A stretch of 64,000 nt of DNA from Scleromitrula shiraiana. Its lineage: Eukaryota > Ascomycota > Leotiomycetes > Helotiales > Sclerotiniaceae. The number at the start of each line of letters is the position of its first letter. Position 1 is the stretch's first letter. Location of the stretch: positions 868,001-932,000 of the forward strand of contig JABELC010000011.1 of NCBI GenBank assembly GCA_028455995.1, in the 5' to 3' direction. Below, in pieces: positions 22,670-35,266 of this stretch. The position numbers and the translations under genes are program-made. The notes beneath the pieces were generated by a model. It saw only the letters and a program-made list of their open reading frames with translations, was not told where the DNA came from and searched no databases.

Positions 22670-25600
22670 ATGGGCAACAGTGCGTGGGAGACAGAAGATG
22701 AGTATGCTGCGGCGGCTTATTATCTTCCTCCTCCGACCGATACGCCCTATAGAACACCATCGCCATCTATTCGCTCCCGAAGGTCGTCTCGAAAATCATT
22801 ATCTCCAGGTCCATCTTCTTCTCCGCCCCCTCTACCCCCCGCCGGAGAAAAACCTCAGAGAGGTTCTCTCGATGTCACGAACGACGAGACGTGAGAATTA
22901 CCGTGATGCTCTGATAAGATTCGGAGGCTAACTCTGTGCACAGTATTTCTATTCTTGATCCGAGACGATTCACACCAACGCTACATGCCAATTTGGTTGC
23001 TGAAATTCTTACTTTGCGTAGGGACCAGGAAGAAAAATCCAAGACGATTGAGGACCTGGAAGAAGCACTTCACGACGCTCGTGGAGAACATGAATCACTA
23101 GAAGAACGCATTTCAAGCACTGCGAAGGAAAGTCGTTCTCTGAAGCGTCAGCTAGCTTTATTGGAAGGTGGAACTTCATCGGCTTTATCTGAACTTGCAA
23201 AGGAGCGAGATGAGGCAATCGAGACTACTACGGAGATTCGTCGTCGCTGGGAACTCGCCCAAAAGAAGCTTAGGACTCGGGAAGAAGATGCTGAGCGGGT
23301 ACAAGCCATGTGGACAAGTGACAAAGAGAACTGGGAGGAAGAGAGGCGAAAATTGGAACGAAAGATCCATATATCTGAAAATAGGCTGAAAACTGTCCTG
23401 GATGAAGTTGCTGCCTATGAAGCTAGTCGTGCGAAGAATCCTCAACAATTTGAAAACGAAGAAAAAGATAACGGCTATGGAAGTGATGGCGGAAGCGTTC
23501 GAACGATGAGTTTAACTAACAGCATTCGCTTCTCAATGCTTAACGGGCCGAATGGATACGGAATCACTAAAGGTGGGCTTAGCTTAGCTGACGAACTAGA
23601 TCTTGACGACGATGATGATCAATCCGATTATGATGGCCGTGACAGTGTTATGTCAATGAGACATAGACGGAATCAAAGCCATGATAGCATGCTCTTCAAA
23701 ACCCATCACAGAAATCAGAGTGGTGATAGTATGAGGCGACCCAGAAGTACTATGCATGGTCGACTTGTGCTTAATCAGACTGTGCTGGAAAGATTAGAGG
23801 CTGGCATCTCTGAAGATGAGGAAGAGGAGGAGGATATACCTGCACCAAAAACGGTATACGTTGATACCGGTATCCAATTCTCTCCTCCGCCATCACCAAA
23901 ATTCCTTCCAGTTCTTGAACCATCTCCCATTGTCGAAATGCAAATGCCAGCCGAGAAAGATTTAGGCCGAAAGGCCGAGCGACCAGTTTCCATTCAACTA
24001 CCAACAAAGGAGTGGGAAATCGAAGCTAATCAACGAAGAAAACGTGTTTCTGCGAATCCCCCTTCAGTTATCGAATCCCCAAAAGTGTCTCTTATGGTTT
24101 CCGCAGCTTCACAAACTATAGATCATCCTCCAAGCCCCCCGAAAACCCCAGTGTCACCCACGAGAGCTCCCCCACCCCCACCTCCACCTTTCGCTCCCCG
24201 TGAGGACAAGCGAAGAATGACCTCAACTTCTACACAAACCGAAATTCCCGATTCACCACCTCAGTCTCCAAAGCGCACACCACCTCCCATTCCTATTCCT
24301 ACGATACAACTTCACCCACCCAGTTCAACTCCAGCAACTCCTCGGGAATCACTACTACCACAATTATCGAAGGACGTAGGTTGCCAAGTTTCAATTAGGG
24401 AACCTATACCCACCAGATCAGTATCGGTACAAACAGAAGAAATCAGAGTAGACCAACGTTTGCATACTCTTCCACCTCATCTTCATCCATCTGCAATCTC
24501 CTCCACTCCTCCGTCGCCTGAGCCAACTGTTGATCCTTCCCGTTTCTCACCTGTCCCTGGTAATATTCCTCCTAGAAACCCCCGCCGCATGAGTAGTCAA
24601 CGCAGTATACAAACGATCCCTTCATCACCACCTACGTTTGAGCCTAGAGATGTTTACTCGGGGGATAATGATGACGGATCTATATCGAGAGACAGGGGCT
24701 CCATAAAAAGAGCTCATCGCATTAGCAGTCTCTTTGCAGGCTTTGATGGTGTAAGCTCTGATGAGGGTGACAATTTTGATGGTGATATCAGCGACAACGA
24801 TTTTAGAACAGCGCTTTCCGCCCCGAAACCTACAAACAAAACTACCAAACGCATGTCGTCAGTTTCCACATCGATACCTAACATTGTAGAACAGGTGGAA
24901 GAATTTGGAAACAGTTCGTTTGATGTAGATGCTGACTATTCAGCTCAAGAGATACAATCTTTACCAAAACGAATATTAACGAGAAGCGCTCGACAAATTA
25001 GACAACCGTTGTCGGTTGTTACGTCTGTAAAACCAGAACAGATGCGCCGTACAGCTCTTATTCAGAGTGGCGTAGCTGCTCACCAAGGTCCTCAGAGCCC
25101 TGGTTTATCAGAAGACGTCAAGTCACCTCCTTTCCCAATTCCAACCAGGGCAAGTTCTAGGAGACCCCAAGCATCTTCCGGCTCTCCCAATGAAGGTGCA
25201 TATGGACGAGGCTCTAGAGGACATTACCGTGTTGGGAGTGTCAGGAAATCTCGATCTACAGCTATTGTTCCAAGAGTAAATCGTGCCTCAAAACGTCGTG
25301 GTGGTAGCAAGTCTCCCCCGTTATCGCCATCTACCCAAGGTGCTGAAAGCCCTCGATTACCACCAATGCCAGACAATGATATTACTTCTCCACGATTTTC
25401 GAGAGATACCGGAAATAGTCGTTACAAAACTCACAGGCATCAATTATCAACAGCAAATACTGCTGAGTCAGTAACCACTGACAACCAGGCTAGTAATCAA
25501 GCCACAAGTGTTGTTGATGCTATTGCGCAAACCATGGTTGGGGAGTGGATGTTCAAATACGTCAGAAGGCGTAAGTCTTTCGGAGTTGCAGCTGCCGATT

Positions 25601-26829
25601 CCAATACAGATGGAGATACCGGTAATGGTGGGCGCCACAAACGCTGGGTTTGGCTCGCACCATATGAGAGAGCTGTTATGTGGAGTAGTAAACAACCTAC
25701 ATCGGGATCTGCGCTTTTAGGAAAGGCTGGAAGGAAACGTAAGTTCCATGGGTGCAATCAGTATGATTTAAATATGCTAATCTCAATAGTGACCATTCAA
25801 TCTGTTTTGGATGTAAAGGACGATAATCCGCCACCTAAAGGTTCAACGACGCTTTTCAATCGCTCGATTCTTATTTTGACTCCCGCTCGCGCCCTTAAAT
25901 TCACCGCTGTGTCCCAAGAACGGCATTATATCTGGCTTACTGCTCTCTCATTCCTTGCACATTCATCACAAGCTGTGCCTGAGGTTATTACACCTCAACC
26001 ACCTCCCGTCCAGTCATCTAAGCCTCCACTTCCTCAGTTTGAACTGCCAAGACAAAACAACCGTCTCCAGCGAACCAACAAAATTCGTGACTCAATTCGT
26101 GTTGCAAAAGGAAAAACAGGGTTCAATCGCAGGGTTCCCACATCTGTCCATTCTTCTCCACAGCAAGCGGAGAGACCTGTTAGTGTACGCGATAATCATG
26201 AATTATTCTTTACAAGTCCATGTTCTGATTCTGCCGAACCACCTCTTGTTCCTCGCTTTACCGAACGAGGTATGGGTGGCCACGGGCGCAAACGTAGCAA
26301 TACTGGCTCCTTTATCTCACCTCCCCTCTCATACCGGGGATTTAGTGGTAGCCATATACCCATGAACGGCACTGCGGGTATGCATGATGGTACTGCCGGC
26401 TCGTCCGAGACCTATTCCTATAATTCTCAACCACCCTCTGCAACAGGTTACAATGGAGTTAGCTCTCGCTCTTCCATTCGTACTTCCGACGCAAGTGCAC
26501 GTCCTGGAGCTGTTGTGAACAATTTCTTCGACGCCGTGGGAACCGTGCGTATGGAAGCTTTCATATCCCCAGTGGGAGTGAATAGATTTGATGATTTCTT
26601 AGACGAACAAGATGAGATGGACATGATAAGTGTGCAGCGCCGACGTAGCAGAGAGAAAAGAAGAAGAAATAGACAAAAGGATAGTATTAGTGGACGGGGT
26701 GGACTCGGCAATGGGAGAGCAATCGAAGATTGGTATGGTGGAAGCAGAACCGCAGGCGAAGAAGAACATGGTTATTCTGACGAGAGAGGAGAAAAATTCG
26801 GGAGAGATGATCCTTTTAGGAACTTCTAA
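22670..26829 (+). CDS. apsA: ApsA/Num1/Mcp5-like cortical PH-domain protein
   Basis: Three exons: 22670-22890, 22944-25738 and 25790-26829 (introns 53 and 51 nt), 1351 aa. The second intron is a multiple of three without a stop, so a naive frame reads through it. Splicing restores RKLTIQSVLDVKDD inside the PH domain. Features in order: Pro/Ser-rich N-terminus; a SILDPRRFTPTLHANLV block; coiled coil (about 95-230); a long disordered Ser/Pro region with several ASQTI/STSTQTE/VSVQTE motifs; a PH domain at about 930-1060 beginning AIAQTMVGEWMFKY. The family sits at the cell cortex, binds phosphoinositides through the PH domain, and anchors dynein for nuclear migration (A. nidulans ApsA, yeast Num1). 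That role is inferred from homology. It is shorter than A. nidulans ApsA, as I recall that protein. Confidence 0.9.
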
Positions 26830-28244
26830 GTCTCTACAAGATGTTCATCCTGCCTAGATTTGGCAACAAAAAACACTATCTACATTTTCTTGAGTCCGGA
26901 AACTGGGAAGGAAAGGGTTGGATGGGGTTGGGTAAGGTAGGAATGGAACTTCAATCTACTTGGCAGACAAAGCCAGCTTGGGTTTCCTTGAGTTTGGTAT
27001 GGAGTGAGTTTGCTGGAAGCAAGTATCACAAAGGGGCACCAAAAGGAAGAAAATGGCCATTTTCGGGGAATACAACAAAAACTGAGGAAATAAGCGGCTC
27101 GCGACCGACCTATCTATCTCTCATCAGAAAAGTTTACTTCTAATATTTTTTGCTTTATTGTAAATTTGCAGCTTGTCTGTTAGTCGATCACTTGAAGTGT
27201 TGGAGCTTTCCTTTTCTTACTCGTTCATGTTCTTGTATCTACCTATTGTTTCTTTTTAAAAAATTTCCTTTCTTGATAAGCCTCATTTTACTTCAGCTCT
27301 TGGATATCTCATCTCAGTCTATGGGAACAACATATACAGCAATATCGTGTGTCTGGTTAGCATGAATGGATACCCCTTATTTCTCTTTGTTGTTTTCTTT
27401 TGATCTTTACTAAGTCATTGGTCTACCTATCTCTTTTTTTGTATCGAGTAAAATAAATTAGCTAGTAGGGCGGGAATGGATTGGATAGTGATATGGTGAT
27501 ATGTGGCGGTGGTTCTCGGAAGAGATGATGAGGGATTGACGGAAGATGACGAAAATATGAAAGAAGTAGAAGTTAAAGTGAAGTGGAGAGATAGATATAT
27601 ATGTGTGCATAACCCAGAACTCAATAAAAAATTACTGTGGTGTTGGATATCTAGATCCATTCTCTTGTATGCTTTGGATATCGTTACATGATCACATAGA
27701 TTTTGCATCAACATTGAGGCTACCATTACCTACTACCTACTAGTGTCTGTTATCGACTAAAGACGCTGACTAATCACCCTCAACTAGACCGAGCTTAGGT
27801 CGCTCTGGGGTAAGTAAGCTAACGGCTAGCTGCGGGGAAACAGCCTTCTACCCGCCCCATCACCATTAACTCCTTGCTTTCCAGAAGGAATAGGCATACC
27901 AGAGAGCTAATACGATAATGACTAGTTGCTTATTGATCCTTATGTACATCCCATCAGTCCGGTGAGGTATCCGTGAACCTACCGAGATACAACGATGAGA
28001 AGCCTTTCTATGGTTTTGTGTGACATACGGAGATTTACGATGTATTTTTGACCTCCTTTACTTACTTTGTAAGCTCAATTGATAGTTTTACTATTTGCGA
28101 AAGGTATTTATTTGTATTTTGAAGATTCAGGAGATAATTGAGCTACAAGGCTCATATATAAAACTAGGTATCATCTTCCATTGATCCTCGAGTCGAATCA
28201 ATTACTAACGGGAACGTTCTGCAGGCTTAACAAACCACGCAAAC
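26830..28244. other. Intergenic
   Basis: 1.4 kb containing the apsA 3' region and the promoter of the acyl-CoA synthetase gene. No exon, RNA gene or repeat is recognised. Confidence 0.55.
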
Positions 28245-30471
28245 ATGACTTCCCATCTGCAAGACGAAACACAAAATCAATCTCTCGGCGATCCAAAATC
28301 GTTTTGGAGTTCCCAAGCCGCGAATCTTCACTGGCACAAACAGCCTTCTCAAATTCTTACTGAAACCACAAAAAGCCTTCGCTCGGGTACTTCGCATAAA
28401 CATTGGGAGTGGTTTTCTGATGGAGAGATCTCTACTTGTTATAATTGTGTGGATAGACATGTTCTTGCCGGTAATGGAGACCAAACGGCGATTATTTGGG
28501 ATAGCCCGGTTACGGGAACCAAGACCAAGATTACTTATAATGAATTGTTGAAAGAAGTACAAACTTTTGCGGGTGTTTTGAGGGATGAGGGCGTCCGCAA
28601 AGGGGATGTAGTTTTGATTTATAGTGAGTCTATGCCATAAACTCAGTCTTGGGAGGCCAGACTAATCGAAGATGCAGTGCCCATGATACCAGCAGCTTTG
28701 ATAGGAACGCTTGCAATTTCTCGTCTAGGAGCAATTCATGCTGTAGTATTTGGGGGGTTCGCATCAGCAAGTTTAGCCCAACGAATTGATGCATCGAAAC
28801 CCGTAGCTATTCTAACAGCTTCTTGTGGAATTGATGGTGCAAAACCTCCCGTGTCTTATAAACCATTCATCACTGAGGCAATTGCACTTTCTTCCCATAA
28901 ACCTAAGAAGACGATCATTTGGCAGCGAGAACAACTTAGATGGGATAATCCGAACAAGGAAAATGGAGAGAGGAATTGGCAGAGGTTGGCAAAAAGTGCG
29001 ATGAATAGAGGGGTAAAAGCGGATTGCGTGCCCGTGAAAAGTACAGATGGCGTATATATAATCTACACATCAGGAACAACAGGTCTACCTAAAGGAGTCT
29101 TGCGAGAAGCAGGTGGTCATGCGGTAGGTTTACATCTATCAATAAGCTATGTATTTGGCATCCACGGGCCCGGTGATGTCATGTTCTGTGCATCAGATAT
29201 TGGATGGGTAGTTGGCCACTCCTATATTCTCTACGCACCACTTCTCGCGGGTGCTGCAACCGTGCTCTTTGAGGGTAAACCCATAGGAACCCCCAATGCC
29301 GGCACTCTTTGGCGTATCATCGAAGAATACCAGGTGAATACGCTTTTCACAGCCCCAACTGCACTGCGAGCAATTCGACGTGATGATCCAGAAAATAAGT
29401 TTTTCGGGGAGATTGGAGAGAGAAAAGGCCTCAAATCTCTTCGGGCTCTCTTTCTTGCAGGCGAACGATCGGAACCTAGTATTGTTACTATGTATCAGGA
29501 TCTGCTGGCAAAGTATGCAGCAGAAAATGCTATCGTGATAGATAATTGGTGGTCTTCGGAATCCGGATCTCCAATCACGGGCATTGCACTCGCAGCTCAT
29601 GCTACGGGACGAGATCGTAAATCATCTAACAACAACTCTACCAAGCCACTTCCAATCAAACCTGGTAGTGCGGGAAAAGCCCTCCCGGGTTTCGATGTGC
29701 GGATTGTAGATGATCAGGGTAATGAGGTAAAGAAGGGAAGTATGGGAAACATTGTTCTTGGGATGCCATTGGCTCCAACAGGGTTTCGAACACTTTGGGA
29801 GGATGAGGAGAGATTTTATAAGGGTTATTTGAAACGGTTTGATGGAAAGTGGATTGATACAGGAGATGCGGGGATGGTGGACGAGGAAGGTTATGTTAGT
29901 GTTATGAGTAGGAGTGATGATATAATTAATGTGGCTGCACATCGATTTAGTACAGGTATGTTGTATTTTTCCCTCCTTGTCTTTTCTGTTTTATTGAGAT
30001 AAGCTTATAATAACTAAAATAATAGGTTCAATTGAACAAGCCATCTCCTCACATCCACTGATCGCCGAATGCTGCGTAGTTGGCATCCCTGACTCACTTA
30101 AGGGCCACCTTCCTTTTGCATTCATCACCCTCTCCACACCTGATCACCCAGAATCCGCAACTCCCACCACAGAACTCACAAACGAGATCCAACAATTAGT
30201 AAGGAAACAAATCGGCGCTATAGCAACACTAGGCGGGATCATCCAGGGTAAAGGTATGATTCCGAAAACAAGGAGTGGGAAAACTCTAAGGAGAGTGTTG
30301 AGAGAGTTGTTGGAGAATGCGACGATGGGGGAGATAGAGAAGGAAGTGAATGTTCCGGCGACTGTGGAGGATAGAGCGGTGGTGGAGGTGGCGAGGGGGA
30401 AGGTAGATGAGTACTTTAGGAGTGGGGGTGGGAAGATTCATAGGGGGACTGAGGAGAGGGCGAAATTATAG
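28245..30471 (+). CDS. Short-chain acyl-CoA synthetase (ACSS3/propionyl-CoA synthetase-like), peroxisomal signal
   Basis: Three exons: 28245-28623, 28678-29955, 30026-30471 (introns 54 and 70 nt), 700 aa. This is the AMP-forming (ANL) family: VYIIYTSGTTGLPKGV P-loop-like A3 motif, NWWSSESGSPITG substrate region, WIDTGDAG motif, and RSGKTLRR near the C-terminus with the catalytic, acetylation-prone Lys. The N-terminal ACAS leader (FWSSQAANLHWHKQP) and HAVVFGGFA place it with acetyl/propionyl-CoA synthetases. The best match is the ACSS3/PrpE-like group rather than canonical acetyl-CoA synthetase FacA. The reaction would be carboxylate + ATP + CoA to acyl-CoA + AMP + PPi. The final residues AKL fit a type 1 peroxisomal targeting signal, so peroxisomal location is inferred. 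The substrate could be propionate, butyrate or similar; sequence alone does not settle it. Confidence 0.93.
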
Positions 30472-31050
30472 GTTAGGTGATGGGAGTTAAAGATATCGGA
30501 GAGCAAGAAATCTGGTTGTTCGATGATTTGGTTTAGGACATTGTATCTTTTTCGAGCTCCTTGCTTGGACGATTCTTGGATTAACTCAAACGCGAATAGG
30601 AATCAGGTGAATTGAAATAAACAACTATAAAAATGAAGCACGTTTTCCATTTGCCTGCCATTTATACGTATACGGCAAGCCGCGACACGATGCTTGCCAT
30701 GCAGGAAGCTGCATGGTCAAATAAAAACCCGACTTATGCATACCTAAGTAGATAGAAATATCTATTTGTTCCAAACCAACCTTAAATAAAACAAAATACA
30801 AGAACAAACTCTCTCGTTCATCTACTTCACTTTTCTTTCTATCATTACAACTCCCAGAACTACTTATAATTATTCATACATAAAAAAGAACGACACATAA
30901 GATTATTCTACCAATGCCGAGCGTGTTGCTCTCGGGGTTGCTGAAAATTTCCCTCTATCACCTCATCTAGCGTTTATTCAAACTACATATATTCCCTACG
31001 CGTCTACTTTTCAGATTTACAAACACAAACATAACCAAAAGAGAGAGAGA
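30472..31050. other. Intergenic
   Basis: 579 bp between two tandem plus-strand genes. It ends in a purine-rich GAGAGAGAGA tract immediately before the next ATG. Nothing else is recognised. Confidence 0.5.
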
Positions 31051-32870
31051 ATGAGAAGGTCAACGAGAATTGAAGAGTTGTCGTCATCCATCAATATGCC
31101 TCGAAAAAGGACGGCATCACAAGCCGTTGGTAAGAGCTCTCTGATATCTCCAAACAAAGTGATTAACCTAGAGGCTGTCGAACCTGTAAAATTGGAGATC
31201 TTCGAACCCTCTCAGCCTATCGAACACGGTGGACTTCACAACGGAGTCGATCAGAGCGTCCAAACTGGGCCCGTTAAGTCTGCTATCGAAGTTGGCAGAA
31301 TTGGTATGCAAGAAACTATTCAGACTCAAGCCGAACAACTCAAACAACTTAGAACGCATGTTTCAAGCTTACACAAACTGATTCTCGAGAACCGTGTTTT
31401 TGATGGTATGTTTGAACACACCTAGTCGATTGGTAATGCGAACACTGACGTGAAACTTTAGAGGCGCCTGCAAATATCCGGCAGGCGATCAATAACGACC
31501 ATGCGTCGAGAGACTTCTACATGACAACTATATACGGCTGGATTGATAAAAACCACGCTTCGTTCATCAAGGAGGACAAAATTCATGTCTTTTGTCAAAT
31601 TGAAAAATACGTTAGGGATATTGAGCTACTTTCACAAATGGACCAGGGATTACAGCAAGCGTACGACCTTGCAAAGTACCTCTGCAGTCATTCTTTCCAG
31701 AGGAAACAAGGCGAAAAACTTAGTAGCATGGCTGGCTCCGTTGTTTGCGACAAACTTGTGCATAGTTTATTACTGAGGCTCAGAGTGGAGGATCTCACTT
31801 TTGATGCCACAACTCAACTTGAATACCTAGAGTCTAAAAGACGGTGGTTTAAGACTCTGATCAATGGGGGTGAGCAGCACTTACTACACTCTCGTGATTT
31901 GCTTCGGAGTTGGGTTTATGGGCCGGAATTTGTGAAAGCTAAGCAAGAACATTTGCAGAAAGTTTCCAGTCCCCGCCTCAATGAGATGTTCAAAAGTTTC
32001 CGGCAAAGATCCAACTATCACAATGACAAACCGGCATCCCATCGAGACCTGCAGAAGGAAATTGACGAATATCGTCAGTGTATTCAGCAACTCAAATATA
32101 TGGAAGGTGGATTGAAGCTAGCGTTCAATCAAGTTCTGTTCCTGGGACGATCGCTTGATATTGCGCCTGGAGATGATTGGAGTGGTGATGTCGTATTAGA
32201 AATGTTTGACATCGAGTGTGACGAGTCACTATTGGAAATTTCACAGGAGCTCAAAGTCAAGGATCCAAACTTCAGGCCAGCCCTGGAACTGGAGATGCTC
32301 GCAGATGAAATCGAATATTACGCTGGCAATCGATCGTTATATTTTGCTAAATCTTACGAACTATTCGTAAGCTGGATGCCAGATGTTGAAGAAGCACGAG
32401 TGAAACCTATTTATGACTCGATCAATTCAAGAATTTTAGAGGCCCATACAACTATAACCAAGAAATTGCAAGTTTACGCGGAAATAAACAGCAGGCCTCC
32501 ACCAAATTTACTAAGTAACAGGATGATTGAACTCATTGAAGAAATTCGCAATCTGAAAGGGAAGATGGGTGGACCCAAACATGCTATCAAGCTGGCTGTT
32601 ATTCTTGCTGATAAGTCATACGCATCGTCAGATGTTGATACCTGGGTATCAAAAGATCAGTTTAAGTATGAAAGAAAAGAGAAATTCGATGTTAAGGTAG
32701 ATAATTTGCTTTATGGTTTGCTTCTGGAGCACAAATTCAAAGATCCAGCTTATATGCCTGGTGATGATGTGATTGCCACTATCGACAACAACATTCTTGG
32801 TCTTCAAAAACGTGGTATTACGAGTTTTCTTCCTTCGAGTCGGCTTTTGATAACAAAGTGGAAATCTTGA
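31051..32870 (+). CDS. Unknown fungal protein, mostly alpha-helical
   Basis: Two exons, 31051-31405 and 31462-32870 (56-nt intron), 587 aa. I do not recognise a domain. The N-terminus is basic and Ser-rich (MRRSTRIEEL, MPRKRTAS) and may carry a nuclear signal. A short coiled coil (about TQAEQLKQLRTHVSSLHKLI) sits just before the intron. The remainder is regular, charged and helical-looking, with many Leu/Glu/Lys and no transmembrane segment or cysteine clusters. A second in-frame ATG at residue 16 precedes PRKRT and could also serve as start. Codon use and the phase-consistent intron argue strongly that it is real. Confidence 0.75.
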
Positions 32871-33545
32871 GGGATGAATTGATTTTTTCAGTTATGATAT
32901 ATGATCGCCATGTTGGATACTGTTGAGTGGAAAGACTTGGGCGGTTTCAGCAGATCCTGGAGGAGCACTATGAATACAGGCAGGGATGGCTGGGCGCAAA
33001 TTGGTGTTTATAAACACTAATAAGTTTGAGGATATCCCAGTGGGATTATGAATTGATTCAATCTATCAGTACTTGGTCTTCAACTCAAATATCAAAATAT
33101 TATGCTATATTTCCAATCTTAACTTTAAAAAATGCAGTAATCAATCGTATGTTTCATACATCTATGAACAAATGCCACAAAAGTGCGTACTGAAACCAAG
33201 CAATGTTTTCGTAATTATGCATGTTTAGGCAAGAAAAAAACTAGCAAAAAATGTCTGCATTTTATGATCGAAGCTGATATGCTGATTACATGAAATATAA
33301 CATGTAGGATATTCTATGTGCTCAGCCAAACCAGTACTGCATATATCCTATATAGTAGATGATCGTCCACGACTGGGTCTGGACTTTGAGGAAACTTTGA
33401 GATGCTTTTTTTATAGACATTATATGATTTTACAACGCACAGAAGATAGTATGAAGTTTGGATTGTGTAAAAATGATGTAGAAACGCTGCGTCGGTGTTA
33501 TAAGACATTGAGAATTTGGGACAGAATACATGTGTTTGCATCTAT
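32871..33545. other. Intergenic between convergent genes
   Basis: 675 bp of AT-rich DNA holding the 3' ends of two convergent genes. No exon is recognised. Confidence 0.55.
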
Positions 33546-34376
33546 TCATTCTCCAGAAAGTGATACGGCTGCAGGTTCAACTCCAGCATCATTACGAGCT
33601 TCTCTCTCCTTCTCCTCCTTAATCCTTGTATCACAAACCCCAGGGAACTCACACGTACAGATAGCATCTTTCCCCCTCCTCACACTTCTCATTGTAATCG
33701 AATATCTTCCCTCCCTCCTCACCATCTCCCCATCCTTCATATCAAGTTTCCTCCCACGAATCCCATGTGTGAATCCATATCTCGATGGCCCCATCATCAA
33801 CATTAGTGACCTTGCCGGTAACATCACTTCCCAGGTAGGCTCACCATCATATTCAGCTGGTGGCACTATAACTTTACTACTTCCCTCACCTGATGCAGCT
33901 TGTAACGATCTTTTGGGTCTGCGCATCCTTCTCGCTTCGTTCACACCACATTTCTTGAAAGCCATCGGTACTGCACTCCCGAACGAAAGGCTATACAATG
34001 CCTCCCCAAACGCTGAATGTGTATCTACGTGCGGCGGAATACCGGTTCCAGGTGGATAATACTGTACAGTAAATTGATCAAACACCGCATCAATTACGGG
34101 GAGCCTCTTCAACAAATCCGTGATATAAGCAGGAGGAGGCGTATAATCTTCCGAGGCAGCATCGATAGTGTAATCAAAATGTGGACCGAAATGTAGAGTT
34201 TGCCGCTTTCCGATTCCGCGCCAGTGGTCATTGGAGGTGATGGCTGAAATCATACTTGCTTCTTCTTCGGGAGTGATAAATTCATTGTAGAGAACTAGTC
34301 CGTTTCCCCATCGCTGGATATTGGGATTGGAAGGGTCCACAGATGACTCTGGTATTGTTCCCTGTGTGCTTCCCAT
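33546..34376 (-). CDS. AlkB-like 2-oxoglutarate/Fe(II) dioxygenase (ALKBH8-type catalytic domain)
   Basis: Single exon, 276 aa. The double-stranded beta-helix core is clear. Iron ligands are His116 and Asp118 in IPPHVDTHSAFG and His204 in YGFTHGIRGR; the 2-oxoglutarate-binding arginine lies in REGRYSITMRSVR. The N-terminal GLVLYNEFITPEEE is the usual AlkB opening and resembles ALKBH8. The RNA-recognition and methyltransferase domains of animal ALKBH8 are absent, leaving the oxygenase alone, as in many fungi. Likely chemistry is oxidative demethylation or hydroxylation of nucleic acid (possibly tRNA wobble uridine), inferred from family. A polar insert (about residues 150-172, RRMRRPKRSLQ...) interrupts the core. 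The last 35 residues are charged with Cys-Thr-Cys. Confidence 0.9.
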   Translation of the reverse strand: MGSTQGTIPESSVDPSNPNIQRWGNGLVLYNEFITPEEEASMISAITSNDHWRGIGKRQTLHFGPHFDYTIDAASEDYTPPPAYITDLLKRLPVIDAVFDQFTVQYYPPGTGIPPHVDTHSAFGEALYSLSFGSAVPMAFKKCGVNEARRMRRPKRSLQAASGEGSSKVIVPPAEYDGEPTWEVMLPARSLMLMMGPSRYGFTHGIRGRKLDMKDGEMVRREGRYSITMRSVRRGKDAICTCEFPGVCDTRIKEEKEREARNDAGVEPAAVSLSGE

Positions 34377-34744
34377 ACTATTTCCGCGTGATGAACTCCC
34401 ACTTATGATGTTCTATTCAGAAGATGATTTTGGAAGAACTGGGCCACTTTATTAGTTTAATCTGAGTGAATTTAAGTCTATGCAATACATTACTTACGGA
34501 GATATTACATATAAGGACATTTTCAGTGCCGACAAGTTTTGTGTTCTGGATGATAAAAATACTTTATCTTCCTTTCATGAATAGGATTGCCGAAGCCTTT
34601 CCGTGATTATTCAGCTAAGAAGCGCATATTCGACCAATCAAAGGAGCCCTTAACATTCAATCTTCCAACTACCTATGAACTACCAAAAATTCTAAATATC
34701 GGGTCAGGTCCCCTGACACGCCGCCTCTTCTTTATGATCTTTTA

Positions 34745-34830
34745 TTTTAATAATATATTAAAATCACATGTTTTAAATCACATATTTTAAATCACATGTT
34801 AGATCACATATTTTAAAAAGCTTATTTAAA
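34745..34830. repeat. Tandem ATCACAT(G/A)TTTTAA-type repeats
   Basis: About four imperfect copies of a 15-16 bp unit in AT-rich DNA. Confidence 0.75.
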
Positions 34831-34979
34831 AACTTAAATTTTATCCAATCAACTACTTTAAAATATCGATTTTAACCAATCATTTTTGTTAAAAAAGTGC
34901 CAAGATTCTTCCAAGGCGCTAGTAAAATCACCCTTGTATCATACCAAAAACCAAAAATGAGTAGACTCGTATAAAACCT

Positions 34980-35054
34980 CTCTTTTTGTAAACAAAAAGA
35001 AGAGGCAAACAAAAAGAAGAGGCACTCTCTTTTTGTAAACAAAAAGAAGAGGCA
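34980..35054. repeat. 28-bp direct repeat with internal palindrome
   Basis: The unit at 34980-35007 recurs exactly at 35027-35054, with a partial copy between them (about 35008-35024). Each full unit holds the palindrome CTTTTTGTAAACAAAAAG, so the array could form cruciform or hairpin structures. Its GCCTCTTCTTT complement also appears at about 34722-34736 in inverted orientation, hinting at an old inverted-repeat element. Confidence 0.85.
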
Positions 35055-35266
35055 TAGACATGAAAGATAATAAATTCCCGCAAAAACACCCAAAACTCAT
35101 GGAATATTCTCCGGCGTTAGAATGAAATGCAGAACTTAGAGTCAGTACTGAATTTGAGATGACCTGAGTTGCCAGCTGCAACAGTCTTCTAATTGCTGAA
35201 CTATGAGACTTATTGCTGATCATAGAGCTCGAGGTTATTACCAAGACTCGTCTTGATAGAATATAA

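Noticed and set aside
25739..25789. Continuous open frame through the PH domain of the apsA-like gene
   Set aside because: The 51 nt have GTAAGT, TGCTAATC and CAATAG signals, and splicing restores the conserved RKLTIQSVLDV; treated as an intron.
33316..34059. 247-codon plus-strand open frame
   Set aside because: Lies opposite the AlkB-like gene, whose iron and 2-oxoglutarate ligands are all present on the other strand.
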